Below, in pieces: positions 19,729 to 29,528 of a DNA stretch of 64,000 bases. Position 1 is the stretch's first letter; every line of letters starts with the position of its first letter. A model generated the notes under the pieces. That model made no database searches. It saw only the letters and a list, made by a program, of their open reading frames with translations, and was not told the DNA's origin. A program made the translations under genes and the position numbers. Source of the stretch: Lyngbya aestuarii BL J (GTDB lineage: Bacteria; Cyanobacteriota; Cyanobacteriia; Cyanobacteriales; Microcoleaceae); NCBI RefSeq assembly GCF_000478195.2, contig NZ_AUZM01000014.1, positions 45,352 through 109,351 of the forward strand, read 5' to 3'.

Positions 19729-21207
19729 TTAAACCTTTGCAGGTTCCTCTAACATCAATTTTGACCGCTTGATAGGTTCAGGAACATCAATCGGATATTG
19801 ACCTGTAAAACAAGCCGAACAGAAACTCTGAGGGTCTTCATGGGTAGCTTGCAACATTCCTTCCCAACTCAGATAAGCCAAGGAGTCTACCCCAATATGT
19901 TGAGCAATTTCTGCGACTGACTTTTTCGCCGCAATTAATTGATCTTGGTTATCAGTATCAATTCCGTAGAAACAGGGATGAGTCACAGGTGGAGATGAAA
20001 TTCTCATATGAACTTCGGTTGCACCTGCATCTCGCAACGCTTTGACAATCTTACCGCTTGTGGTTCCTCGCACAATAGAATCATCGACCATAATCACCCG
20101 TTTCCCTTGCAAAACATCTTTTAAGGGATTAAGCTTCATGCGAATACCCGCTTCTCGCATTCCCTGAGTCGGTTGGATAAAAGTGCGACCCACATAACGA
20201 TTTTTGATCAATCCTTCCATATAGGAAATATTAGATTCTTGGGAAAATCCAATCGCCGCCGGAATACCCGAGTCCGGAACACCAATCACCAAATCCGCAT
20301 CAACACAAGACTCCTTTGCTAAAACCCGACCAATTCGCATTCGATAAGTGTAGAGACTTTCTCCCTCCATCTGGCTATCGGGTCGGGCAAAATAAATCAT
20401 TTCAAACACACAAAGTTTGCGAGAGGGTTGGGATTGCCACTCAATAGACTGCAATCCATCTTCAGTGATCCAAACGATTTCACCCGGTTTAACTTCTCGT
20501 AAAAACTCGGCCCCGATAATATCTAACCCACAGGTTTCAGAAGCCAGAACATATCGAGTGGGATTGGTATCTAAAGTTCCAATAACTAAAGGACGAATAC
20601 CATGAGGATCGCGTACACCCATTAATCCGGCCGGAGTCCCAATCGTCAAACTAAATGCACCCTCACACATTTTAAAGGCGCTGATACAAGCATCTAACCA
20701 ATTTTTACCTGAATCTACTTCTGAGGCGATCGCTAAGGCGATTAATTCTGTATCTGTCGTGGTGACAAAACTATATTGGCGTCGGGTAATTTCTTCGCGG
20801 AGTTGAGGGGTATTGACGAGATTACCATTATGAGCAACTGCAATTGATCCCAGACGGCTATTGGCAATAGCAGGTTGAGCATTGACAACTCGACTAGAAC
20901 CCGTGGTAGAATAACGGGTGTGACCGACAGCTAGATTTCCTTTTAACTCACTGAGGATTGATTCATTAAAGACTTGAGACACTAACCCCATGTCTTTATA
21001 CAAATACAGCTTTTCTGACTCAAAGGTCGCAATTCCTGCTGATTCTTGACCTCGGTGTTGGAGAGCGTACAATCCAAAATAGGTCAGCTTGGCAACATCT
21101 TCACCGGGTGCATAGATACCGAAAACACCACAAGCTTCTTCGGGTTTATCGGGGTTTTGAGGAGTGGAGTCGGAGTAGTCGGTCGTCAGCAAATCGTTTG
21201 GTATCAT
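19729..21207 (-). CDS. purF: Amidophosphoribosyltransferase
   Basis: Catalyses the first committed step of purine synthesis, converting PRPP and glutamine to phosphoribosylamine. The Ntn-type glutaminase domain begins at the catalytic Cys of EACGVFGIYAPGED, which would be exposed by propeptide cleavage, and continues with YALQHRGQESAGIA and GHTRYSTTGSS. The PRPP-binding loop is VIMVDDSIVRGTTSGKIV, and the C-terminal CSACF with other cysteines suggests the iron-sulfur type of PurF. The frame is open to 21369, but that would add 54 residues without family features; starting at MIPNDLLTT (complement of 21205-21207) gives about 492 residues, the family norm. No ribosome site decides the matter. 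Confidence 0.93.
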   Translation of the reverse strand: MIPNDLLTTDYSDSTPQNPDKPEEACGVFGIYAPGEDVAKLTYFGLYALQHRGQESAGIATFESEKLYLYKDMGLVSQVFNESILSELKGNLAVGHTRYSTTGSSRVVNAQPAIANSRLGSIAVAHNGNLVNTPQLREEITRRQYSFVTTTDTELIALAIASEVDSGKNWLDACISAFKMCEGAFSLTIGTPAGLMGVRDPHGIRPLVIGTLDTNPTRYVLASETCGLDIIGAEFLREVKPGEIVWITEDGLQSIEWQSQPSRKLCVFEMIYFARPDSQMEGESLYTYRMRIGRVLAKESCVDADLVIGVPDSGIPAAIGFSQESNISYMEGLIKNRYVGRTFIQPTQGMREAGIRMKLNPLKDVLQGKRVIMVDDSIVRGTTSGKIVKALRDAGATEVHMRISSPPVTHPCFYGIDTDNQDQLIAAKKSVAEIAQHIGVDSLAYLSWEGMLQATHEDPQSFCSACFTGQYPIDVPEPIKRSKLMLEEPAKV

Positions 21208-21645
21208 GGTTGCGTGGTTGTTTTTAGTGTCAGAATAACCAGGAATTGGGATCTCGTTCAAAGCTGTGCAGTGTTCGATCACAGTCTCTAGCTGTGTCAT
21301 TATTGCACCCTGATCCCCCATTTCAACAGTAGCGTAAACCACTCTACACGTCATCCGAGATTCCCTCAATATTCGGATGTGATTAACCGAACCCTAATTT
21401 CAGTATTTGCAACGATTGTGCTGAGATTTTTGAGTCAGCTAGGAGTCACAGATCGATTTGTAACTCAAGATTAGACTCTATTTTTTAGTCATTGATTCAG
21501 TTAGATTAAATTTATTGATAGCTTAAATAAGATTTAAAAAAGTCCTGCATTAATAAAAAATTCTACCAGAAAATCAATATCACTCTCTGGTGCGGCTTCA
21601 TTGATCATACTCGCTCTCGTGACCTAGCTTAATTTCAACTCAATA

Positions 21646-22191
21646 TTAACGAGAAGTTGGGGCGAAAACACGATCTCTTGAACCCCCATCAAAAATAGCT
21701 CCCCGTGCGATCAAATCTTGTTTGAGTTCTTCCGTCATTCCCGGACTATTACTCGTAAAACGTGCATTTCCTACCTGAGCATCACTGAGGTCGGCTTTAC
21801 TGAGGTAGGCTCCTATGAGGTAGGCTCCTATGAGGTCGGCTCCTATGAGGTAGGCTCCACTGAGGTAGGCTCCACTGAGGTAGGCTCCTATGAGGTAGGC
21901 TCCTATGAGGTCAGCTCCACTGAGGTAGGCTCCACTGAGGTAGGCTCCATAGAGCTTGGCTCCACTGAGGTAGGCTCGAGTGAGGTTGGCTCCAGTGAGG
22001 TTGGCTCCACTGAGGTCGGCTTCAGCAAAGTTCAAACCCCTTAAATTAGTACCGTGTAAGTCTGCATTAACGAAATCAGTTTGGAGATTCAAATCAGCCA
22101 ATTTAGCTAATTCCTGAAAATTATCGGTATCTGCATCAATAATTTTCTGTATACTGGCTTCCAGTTCTTGAAGGGATTGATCTTCATTCAT
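21646..22191 (-). CDS. Pentapeptide-repeat protein with tyrosine-rich repeats
   Basis: 181-residue protein. Residues 1-45 are an acidic, helical leader; residues 45-135 are pentapeptide repeats predicted to form a right-handed quadrilateral beta-helix; residues 140-181 include the MTEELKQDLIARGAIFDGG tail often seen in cyanobacterial pentapeptide proteins. Most central repeats are AYLSG, AYLIG or ADLIG, with Tyr in the position usually held by Asn or Asp. At DNA level they are near-identical 15-bp units. The ATG lies inside the end of the upstream gene (8-bp overlap), which implies translational coupling. Function is unknown. Confidence 0.9.
   Translation of the reverse strand: MNEDQSLQELEASIQKIIDADTDNFQELAKLADLNLQTDFVNADLHGTNLRGLNFAEADLSGANLTGANLTRAYLSGAKLYGAYLSGAYLSGADLIGAYLIGAYLSGAYLSGAYLIGADLIGAYLIGAYLSKADLSDAQVGNARFTSNSPGMTEELKQDLIARGAIFDGGSRDRVFAPTSR
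21784..22030. repeat. 15-bp tandem repeat array in the pentapeptide gene
   Basis: About sixteen consecutive 15-bp units, on the plus strand GAGGTAGGCTCCACT or GAGGTAGGCTCCTAT with few substitutions, encoding AYL(S/I)G repeats on the minus strand. Nucleotide-level similarity, including synonymous sites, points to recent expansion by slippage or unequal exchange. Confidence 0.9.
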
Positions 22192-22936
22192 AACTTAACT
22201 CCACCTGACTGACATAGGGTTGTAATTTAGATTTCAGTAACCAATTAATAATTTTTCGTTCAATAATTGCCAATTTGTTTCGACTAATATTATCCGGCCA
22301 GATTCCTTCCGCATCACCGATGTAAATATTTTTCGATACCACTTCAAAGGTTGCTGTCAATTGATGGGAAATATCTGTAATTGTTACCGTCGCCAGCTTC
22401 TGTTCGGCGAGTGTTCCCTTTAGTACAGACTCATCTTTATCCGCTTCAAATACCCAAGCTGGAGAAAGTTCATCTCCTTTCGTCGAGACATGATAGACTG
22501 TCTTCTGAAACTTTTCTGTTCGTTTTTCTGTATTTTTATAATCTTGTTTTGCACTTAAGTCGGCTTTCTCCCGAGACAGTGAACCGCCAACTTTACTACT
22601 TTTTTCGACTCCCCGTTGAGTTTCTACTTCTCGTTCAGTAACTAGCTTCATTGTATCATTTAAACATAGGTAAAACTCAGGAATTATACAATTTGTCAAG
22701 TTTAATCTTAGCTCGAAGCCTCGAAGACCATATTTAACTTTTCCGCCGGGTAGTTCCAACCATTCTTCATTAAAGTTTAGGGTTAGATATAAATCCTTTT
22801 TTTGGGGGAGTTCGGTCTGTTCCAGTCTGTCAGTTGGTGTATCCTTAAATTCTAAATCCAAATACAGAAAATCGGGACATTTATTATCTTGTTGTTTACG
22901 ATATATGGGTTCAGTTGAATCATTAACTTGCTGCAT
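22184..22936 (-). CDS. Unrecognised 250-residue protein coupled to pentapeptide gene
   Basis: I do not recognise this family. The N-terminal half looks beta-rich (LYLDLEF, LYLTLNF, KYGLRGFELRLNLTNC). A strongly charged, probably helical stretch with many Lys and Glu follows at residues 105-145 (EREVETQRGVEKSSKVGG, KNTEKRTEKFQKTV). A second beta-rich part (ATVTITDISHQLTATFEVVS) comes next, and a helical ending (NKLAIIERKIINWLLKSKLQPYV). There is no signal peptide or membrane helix. Its stop overlaps the start of the pentapeptide gene by 8 bp (ATGAATGA), so the two proteins are probably made together and may act together. The frame is intact and its base use resembles its neighbours. Confidence 0.8.
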   Translation of the reverse strand: MQQVNDSTEPIYRKQQDNKCPDFLYLDLEFKDTPTDRLEQTELPQKKDLYLTLNFNEEWLELPGGKVKYGLRGFELRLNLTNCIIPEFYLCLNDTMKLVTEREVETQRGVEKSSKVGGSLSREKADLSAKQDYKNTEKRTEKFQKTVYHVSTKGDELSPAWVFEADKDESVLKGTLAEQKLATVTITDISHQLTATFEVVSKNIYIGDAEGIWPDNISRNKLAIIERKIINWLLKSKLQPYVSQVELSYE

Positions 22937-23002
22937 GAGTTCTACTTCTAAAATTTTTATTTCCGACTTCTAGAGATCTATTAAACCCAGTATAACCCCG
23001 AA

Positions 23003-26000
23003 TTAAAACTGAACTTCATACTCAAACCGAATCTCACTTTCACCCCCCAAACCAGCCGCACCCCGAATTAATAAGTTATCATTCACTCGATAATTGACCC
23101 CAAACTGGGTGGGTTGTTCATCTGCTAAAACTTGACTCAGAGAAACCGAAACATTATCCGTAACATCTAAACCGACTTCTATACCCAAACCCAAAGCCGA
23201 AGACGCTGTTGAACCCTCACTTTTAGAAATACGGGCTGGATAAAGACGAAATTCTGTTAACCCAGTTGCATCCAAAACATTTTCCTGAATTTGACTAAAA
23301 ATACCCGCACTGGCAATATTCGCTAAAACTAAGGTACTATCCCCTGTAATGCCTTCAAATGTACTTCCGCCTAATAATGCAATTAACTGGGTTTTTGAAC
23401 GAGGGGGAGAACTTTTTAATTGAATAATATCATTAATTTGAGAAGCTGGGCCTTTGACCAATGCAGTCACCCGAATTGTTCTAACGGTTCCTAAACTACT
23501 CGCAGTTGGGCCTTCGGAAATCTCGGAGGAAAACGCCGAAGTTGGGGCTTGAAAACGAGTCGTTTCTGGCACCCGAGTCACCAGTCGTAAATCTAAAATC
23601 GGTTCGAGTCCTTCGGAGGGAACAAAAATCGCCTGTTGAGGATAACCCCGATCTAAAGTAAAACGAGTTGTGTAGAGGTTGAGGGCGCCGCCTGTGAGTT
23701 CAATAACGCCACTCGGACGAATATCTTCTAAACTTTCTAAAGTACCACTTAAAGCGATCGTACCTTCTAAAGAAAAGTCAACAATGGGAACACTCAAAAA
23801 TTCACTCACGGGGGGAGTAACAATCTGAAGATCTTCTGCGAGTGTCAATCTAAAATTATTCAAACTAATCTTAACCGGCCCAGTATCCGGTAGTCCTCCC
23901 CCGGCGGCATCCGGAGAAGCAGCAGCAGCAGTCGGTACAATAATAGTCCCGTTTGAGAGGGTAATTCCCCCACCAATTTCAGGTCTTAATGCACTACCAT
24001 CAATGGCAATCATTCCGGCAGCATCTCCAACGTACAATTCCTCGACACCTACTTGTAAATTCTCCAGTTGAATTCGCAAGGGATTAGTCACATCGGGATC
24101 TTCTTCTTCAAAGGGAAAAATAAGAGGTAAAACCCCGGCAACCGTAATATTTCCACTTCCGGCTTCTCCGGTTAATTCTCCTTGAATTCCATTAACGGTA
24201 ATCCGATCATTAACAAAAATTGCAGTTCCCGATAACCCAACAATTGATTGTTTGAGGCTATCTACACTAATGATTCCCTCTTGAAGTTTTAACAACCCTT
24301 GAGGTTCAATCGAAATGCGGGCAATATTCCCATCGGAGTCTTGTTCCAAAATTCCTTGAACACTCAACTCAAGCAACCCTTTTCCCTCAACCCAATCAAC
24401 TTCAGGATTGAGTAAATCAATAATATTAAAACCTTCATCTTGAAGATTAACTTGTGCTTGGAGTAAATTACTACCTGGCGAAACTTCAGCAAAGGGCAAA
24501 CGATAGGGAACTTGAGCCTTAATCCGAATCGGATCTTGTTCAGTCAGAAGAATTGTACTTCCTAAAAATAGACGAGCATTATTATAACTAAAACTTCCTC
24601 GGGCTTCTCTGATGGGTTCCTGATTAAAAATACCATCAACAACGGTAAATTCTCCTGTGGCTTGTGGATTTACTAAACTCCCAGCGATATTGGCTCGAAA
24701 ATTCAATTGACCATTAACATCAATATTGGGCAACTCTACAAAATTCTCTAACTCATCTTGGAGTTGTTCTAAGCGAATATTTTTAATCCGAAACTGTCCA
24801 GAAGGTTGTTGGGTATCTAACGCAAGCTGTCCCCGAAAATCATAAACCGTTTCATCGCTAGTCAATTGCAAAGGCAACACCCGTATGACGTTATCGCGAT
24901 CTAAACTAGCATTCAAAATAAACTCACTGGCATCAAACCGCCCCCATGTCCAATCCCCGACATTATTGAGGGCAACTTTGCCGACAACCCCCGATTCTAT
25001 CGAACCTTGAACTGCAATTTCTCCGCTAAACTTCCCTCTAACAGCTTCTAACGGAGGTAAAGGTTCTTCTTCATCTTTGAGAAGTTGTCGGGCAAACAGG
25101 GCTTGAATTTCTTCAAAACGTTGTAATTGTTGAGTCAAAGTTGCATCGGGAGGTAAACCCACAGGAGTTGGAATAACATCGGCTGCGGTTCCATATTCAG
25201 GGGTTTTGAGGCCTCGCGCGAGATCACTGAGATTATATAATTCTAAAGCAGATAAGACATCCTGTAACCTACCAGTGGGAATGTCAATTTCTGCTTCAAA
25301 GTCGGGGCGAGTTCCAGGAATATTATCCCCAAAGGGAACGGTAACACCTGCTTGTAAATCGGCAATAATTTCGTCTAAGTCAGCACGGGCGGCGATTAAA
25401 ATTTCCGTTTCTCCGTAGACCAGTTCACCCTCAGTTAACTGAAATCGTCCGTTAGCCAGGCTGATATTGGCGTTGAAGCGTTCTAAATCAATATAACCGA
25501 GGGCGGGTTCTTCTACGGCGATCGCTCCTTGTACGCCAATTTGAGTGGGGTCAAGGGTTTCTAACTGGGAAATGGACAGATCAGCGGTGGCAATACCACT
25601 AATTGCTCCGAGACCTTGATCGGCTAAGGGTGCTAAACTCAGAATACTGAGGGGAAATTGTTCTAGATTAACGAGTAAATTCTCACCGACTGTTGTCCCT
25701 TGTGCGATCGCTTCGTCTTGTCGAATCAGGAAACTTTCGGGTAAATATTGATCGTTGAGAACCAGTTCGATCCGATCTTGAATTCCGGCTAAGGCTAAAT
25801 TTACCCCACTGTTTAATCCAGCGCTGAGGCTTCCAGCCAGTAGAGGATCAAACTCCAACTCTCGGACAATTAAATTCTCTAGACTTAAGTCCCCGGTGAG
25901 TTGTAACGTTGACAGAGATCCGGTTACAGTCCCATCAAAGTTGACTAAACCTGCCAGTAAAGGCGAATCTCCGGCGACTTCGGGGGGAACATTGGCGAGT

Positions 26001-29000
26001 AACCGTTCTACACCAGGAGACTGCAAATTAAAGTCTGACAAACGCACATCAATGTTGAGGTTTGAGACTTGCGGCACTCCCGTTCCTGAAAATTCTACCG
26101 CAACAAATCCATCCGCCCCAAATTGTGGAGATTCAAGTTTTTCAATTTCGACTCGTTCACCATCCCAATTAAATGCTGCTTCTAGGGGTTGTTTGATAAT
26201 TGGAAGTTCTGTTAATTCTAACTCTCCCATTGCCCGAATAGTTTCGGGTTTGAGTTCGACTAAAGAACCACTTGCACTTAAACGACTATCAAGGATTCCC
26301 CGCAATAAAGGCATTGCTTCGGCTTGCGTAATTAACCCTTGTTGTTGTAAGGGTTGTAAAATATCTTGAGTTTGTGACTCGACGAGATCTGAAAATCGAT
26401 TTAAAGCAATTTGATCAGCATTGATAATCGTTTGCCACCGTCCACTGAGGGCTTGACCTGATAATTTTACCATTCCCCCTGCTTGTCCCAAATCAACAAA
26501 ACCATCGACATTCGCGGTAATTTGGGCGGGAGTAATATTGGTTAAGTTTCCTGATGCAGTCGCTTGTAGTTGTAATTCGCCATTTCTAAAGTTTAAATCT
26601 TGAATTTCCCGATTAATATCTGGGGGTAAATCAGCAAACGGTAAACCGATATCAATTAAAGGTTCAAGGGGAACTTCATCGGTATTAACATTGACTTGAA
26701 ATTGACCATTGGTTAACTGTCCTCTCGCATCAACTGTTCCCCCAAAATTCCCTAAATTAACCTGACTGTTGAGGGTACCTGTGACTTGATCAACATTGTT
26801 TAAACTACCAGAAAATAGGGCTTTTGCTTCTAGACTTCCGTTGCGAAGATCAAGATTTTGGATAGAATTATTGATATCAGGGGATAAGTTAGCAAAGGGT
26901 AAACCTAAATCGATTAATGGATTTAACGGAATCGTTGAAGTATCAATCTCTGCTTGAAATAAATCTCCACTTAAACGCCCGGATGCTTTGATAACGCCGC
27001 CTGTATTTCCCAGGTTAACTAAGGCTTGGGTTCGGGCGGCGATTTGATCTAAATTATTAATATTTCCTCTAACTGTTCCTTCTGCTTGTACGATGCCGTT
27101 TTGAATCTCTAAATTCTGAATTTGGGTTTGAGTATTCCCGGGAATATCGGTTAAGGTAATCCCCGCATCAACAAGGCGAGATAATGGTAAAGGTTCGGTG
27201 TCAAAGTTTGCAGAAAATGTACCTTGTCTAATTTGTGCATTGGCATTGATTGAACGTTCTCCTAAGTTGATTTGGAGATCAGTTTCGCCGCGAATTGCAG
27301 CCGGATCTATGTTATCTAAATTTGCTAATAAATCTGCCTTTAAATCCAATCGTCCGTCTGATAAATTAATGCTTGAAATATCAGATTTTAAACGGGGTTC
27401 TAAGTCAGAAAAAAGTAATCCAATATTAACTAAAGGTTCGAGGGCGACTTGACTAGCGTTAATATTGGCATTCCAGAGTTGTTGTTGGATTTGTTGGGCA
27501 TTTATTGTGATATTTCCCTCCGCAATTTGAACCGTTGAATTTAGCTTGGTTTGATCTAAATCAGCTTGACCAAAAATTGGAGTGGTTGCTGTGGGTAAGG
27601 AAAATTGGGCTTCTCCTTTAAGATTTTCTAAGTTTCCTGAAATATCAGCTTCAGCCGAGACTGAACCCCACCGAAATGGCGAAACAATTCCATAGGATTC
27701 GACAATCGAATCTAAGCCCACATTATTAACATCTAAGTTAAATTTAATTTGAGGGTTGAGAGGAAATGCTTCTGTTTCTTTGGGGGTTGAAGTGGGGGGA
27801 ACCGGAAGTAAAGTTGGGGGTTGAGTTGGGGGTTGAGTAGGAGTTTGTGGCGCAACTTCTGTTTTTTCTTCGGGTTCATTGATCGGTTCAACTACAAGAG
27901 TTTTATTATCAATAATCAGTTGTTTTAATCCCTTGAGTTCAACTGTTCCTTCTCCGGTAATATTACCTCCCGTAGCAGGTTGAATTTGCAGGGAATTAAC
28001 GGTAATAATTGGGTCAGATTGTAATGAAAAATCGTCTTGGATTTGAGCGGTAACGTTTAATTCTGTGCTAAAACTATCGAGATTAACTCGATCAATTTGG
28101 GTCGGTGCAGTTGTGTCTATATCGACCGTTAAAATGGGTTTTTGAACTGTTCCCGTTAAACCTACATCGGTTTGTACTTCTCCTGAAACGGGGAAAGGTA
28201 AGTTAATGGGTTCTTCAGAGACATTTTCCGCAATATCGAGAAAAGTCGAAAGTTGAGTTGGTTCAATATTGGCGGTGAAATCTAACTGTGTTTTTGCTAT
28301 ATTTAATTGCGGATTAGCTGTTGCGGTTCCGCTTAAATTAACGTTAATATCTCCTAAACCCGTTGTTAATCTTTCAATTTTAGCTTGAGTGTCCGCGAAG
28401 CGAAATTGAGCATTAATGGGTTGTATCGGTCTATCGAGATCGGCGACCTCAATTTGAATCCCCTCAAGACTCGCTTTTCCTTCAATCTTTGAAAGTTTTA
28501 ACGCATCTAATTCTACAAAAATATTAGCATCAACGTTGCCTCTTTGTAAAGCAAAATCTGGAGCTTTAATCAAGCCTGAAAACTGACCAACTGGAATATT
28601 ATTTAAGCGCAATCTCCCCTCAATATCACTCTCGTCGATATTGCCTTCAGGCAGAAAAGTATTTGCTTGCACATAAAACGATCCCCCCTGCTCAAAACTC
28701 CCATTCAAACGACCTTTAATCCGTTGATTGTTTTCAGTAATATCAACAACAGCCCGACTAATATTTAAGGGGATAACTTGAGGTGAACCGGTCGCAACAT
28801 AGGGCGTTAAAGTAACATTAGCATTCCTCAAACCCACCGCACCAAATTTAACATCAATGGGTGGGTCGCCTTCTAAATTTAATTCCGTTTGAATCCAGTC
28901 TCCTTCGGCATCTTCTTCGAGATAAACATCAGCATTAACTAAAGTAATATCAAGATTTAGAGTCGGATTCGTGAAAATAGAGGATAATGAAAACGCCACC

Positions 29001-29302
29001 TCAACTGCTTCCGTTGTGGCGTTACTGTCGCTCGTGGGGGTAGCCGGCATCACAGAACGACCAAAGCGAAGACTACTGAGTGTGAACCGGTCAACTGGCC
29101 CAACGGTTACAGGGCGCTCAATAATACCCTCAACAATACCACCGACCATCGGAGCCAATTGATTGTTAATAAACCAAATGGCAGTGGTTCCCGCAGCAAT
29201 CGTTGTTACTCCCAGTCCCACACCTCCCCAAATCAAAACACGACGCCAACGGCGACGACGGGGAGAAGTCGATTCAGAGTTCGAGTCGGGAGAGTTTGTC
29301 AT
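23003..29302 (-). CDS. TamB-like envelope protein
   Basis: 2,099 residues. An Arg-rich cytoplasmic start and one transmembrane helix (residues about 22-50: LIWGGVGLGVTTIAAGTTAIWF) are followed by a very long beta-rich region and a C-terminal TamB (DUF490) domain. The domain has ELTGGALNLYTTRFTLDRG, then LVTRVPETTRFQ, KTQLIALLGGSTFEG and the terminal strands EIRFEYEVQF. Family members (bacterial TamB/YhdP; chloroplast TIC236) span the periplasm as a beta groove and serve outer-membrane protein assembly or lipid transfer. The middle contains at least four related modules of about 87 residues. Residues around 490-510 form a Pro/Thr-rich linker. Confidence 0.9.
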   Translation of the reverse strand: MTNSPDSNSESTSPRRRRWRRVLIWGGVGLGVTTIAAGTTAIWFINNQLAPMVGGIVEGIIERPVTVGPVDRFTLSSLRFGRSVMPATPTSDSNATTEAVEVAFSLSSIFTNPTLNLDITLVNADVYLEEDAEGDWIQTELNLEGDPPIDVKFGAVGLRNANVTLTPYVATGSPQVIPLNISRAVVDITENNQRIKGRLNGSFEQGGSFYVQANTFLPEGNIDESDIEGRLRLNNIPVGQFSGLIKAPDFALQRGNVDANIFVELDALKLSKIEGKASLEGIQIEVADLDRPIQPINAQFRFADTQAKIERLTTGLGDINVNLSGTATANPQLNIAKTQLDFTANIEPTQLSTFLDIAENVSEEPINLPFPVSGEVQTDVGLTGTVQKPILTVDIDTTAPTQIDRVNLDSFSTELNVTAQIQDDFSLQSDPIITVNSLQIQPATGGNITGEGTVELKGLKQLIIDNKTLVVEPINEPEEKTEVAPQTPTQPPTQPPTLLPVPPTSTPKETEAFPLNPQIKFNLDVNNVGLDSIVESYGIVSPFRWGSVSAEADISGNLENLKGEAQFSLPTATTPIFGQADLDQTKLNSTVQIAEGNITINAQQIQQQLWNANINASQVALEPLVNIGLLFSDLEPRLKSDISSINLSDGRLDLKADLLANLDNIDPAAIRGETDLQINLGERSINANAQIRQGTFSANFDTEPLPLSRLVDAGITLTDIPGNTQTQIQNLEIQNGIVQAEGTVRGNINNLDQIAARTQALVNLGNTGGVIKASGRLSGDLFQAEIDTSTIPLNPLIDLGLPFANLSPDINNSIQNLDLRNGSLEAKALFSGSLNNVDQVTGTLNSQVNLGNFGGTVDARGQLTNGQFQVNVNTDEVPLEPLIDIGLPFADLPPDINREIQDLNFRNGELQLQATASGNLTNITPAQITANVDGFVDLGQAGGMVKLSGQALSGRWQTIINADQIALNRFSDLVESQTQDILQPLQQQGLITQAEAMPLLRGILDSRLSASGSLVELKPETIRAMGELELTELPIIKQPLEAAFNWDGERVEIEKLESPQFGADGFVAVEFSGTGVPQVSNLNIDVRLSDFNLQSPGVERLLANVPPEVAGDSPLLAGLVNFDGTVTGSLSTLQLTGDLSLENLIVRELEFDPLLAGSLSAGLNSGVNLALAGIQDRIELVLNDQYLPESFLIRQDEAIAQGTTVGENLLVNLEQFPLSILSLAPLADQGLGAISGIATADLSISQLETLDPTQIGVQGAIAVEEPALGYIDLERFNANISLANGRFQLTEGELVYGETEILIAARADLDEIIADLQAGVTVPFGDNIPGTRPDFEAEIDIPTGRLQDVLSALELYNLSDLARGLKTPEYGTAADVIPTPVGLPPDATLTQQLQRFEEIQALFARQLLKDEEEPLPPLEAVRGKFSGEIAVQGSIESGVVGKVALNNVGDWTWGRFDASEFILNASLDRDNVIRVLPLQLTSDETVYDFRGQLALDTQQPSGQFRIKNIRLEQLQDELENFVELPNIDVNGQLNFRANIAGSLVNPQATGEFTVVDGIFNQEPIREARGSFSYNNARLFLGSTILLTEQDPIRIKAQVPYRLPFAEVSPGSNLLQAQVNLQDEGFNIIDLLNPEVDWVEGKGLLELSVQGILEQDSDGNIARISIEPQGLLKLQEGIISVDSLKQSIVGLSGTAIFVNDRITVNGIQGELTGEAGSGNITVAGVLPLIFPFEEEDPDVTNPLRIQLENLQVGVEELYVGDAAGMIAIDGSALRPEIGGGITLSNGTIIVPTAAAASPDAAGGGLPDTGPVKISLNNFRLTLAEDLQIVTPPVSEFLSVPIVDFSLEGTIALSGTLESLEDIRPSGVIELTGGALNLYTTRFTLDRGYPQQAIFVPSEGLEPILDLRLVTRVPETTRFQAPTSAFSSEISEGPTASSLGTVRTIRVTALVKGPASQINDIIQLKSSPPRSKTQLIALLGGSTFEGITGDSTLVLANIASAGIFSQIQENVLDATGLTEFRLYPARISKSEGSTASSALGLGIEVGLDVTDNVSVSLSQVLADEQPTQFGVNYRVNDNLLIRGAAGLGGESEIRFEYEVQF

Positions 29303-29528
29303 TTCAAGGGTTGAGGTTGAGGAGTATGGTAATTTAAGCGGGAAAATCTAGTCCACCCAATCCCTGTTTATTTTTACGAGATTCAGCCAGATAATGCAAG
29401 TCCCAGGAGTAAGAATCCGCTTAACTAGATTTCAGATAACATCGGGACATTTCGTCAACAAAAGTATAAAAACTTTCTTAAGAGTTCATGCCAAGATAGT
29501 AATCATAGGCTGTTGATGTGGAATTTCC

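Noticed and set aside
21718..22044. Plus-strand open frame of about 108 codons opposite the pentapeptide gene
   Set aside because: It is open only because the 15-bp repeat lacks stops in several frames; the minus-strand reading gives a recognised fold.
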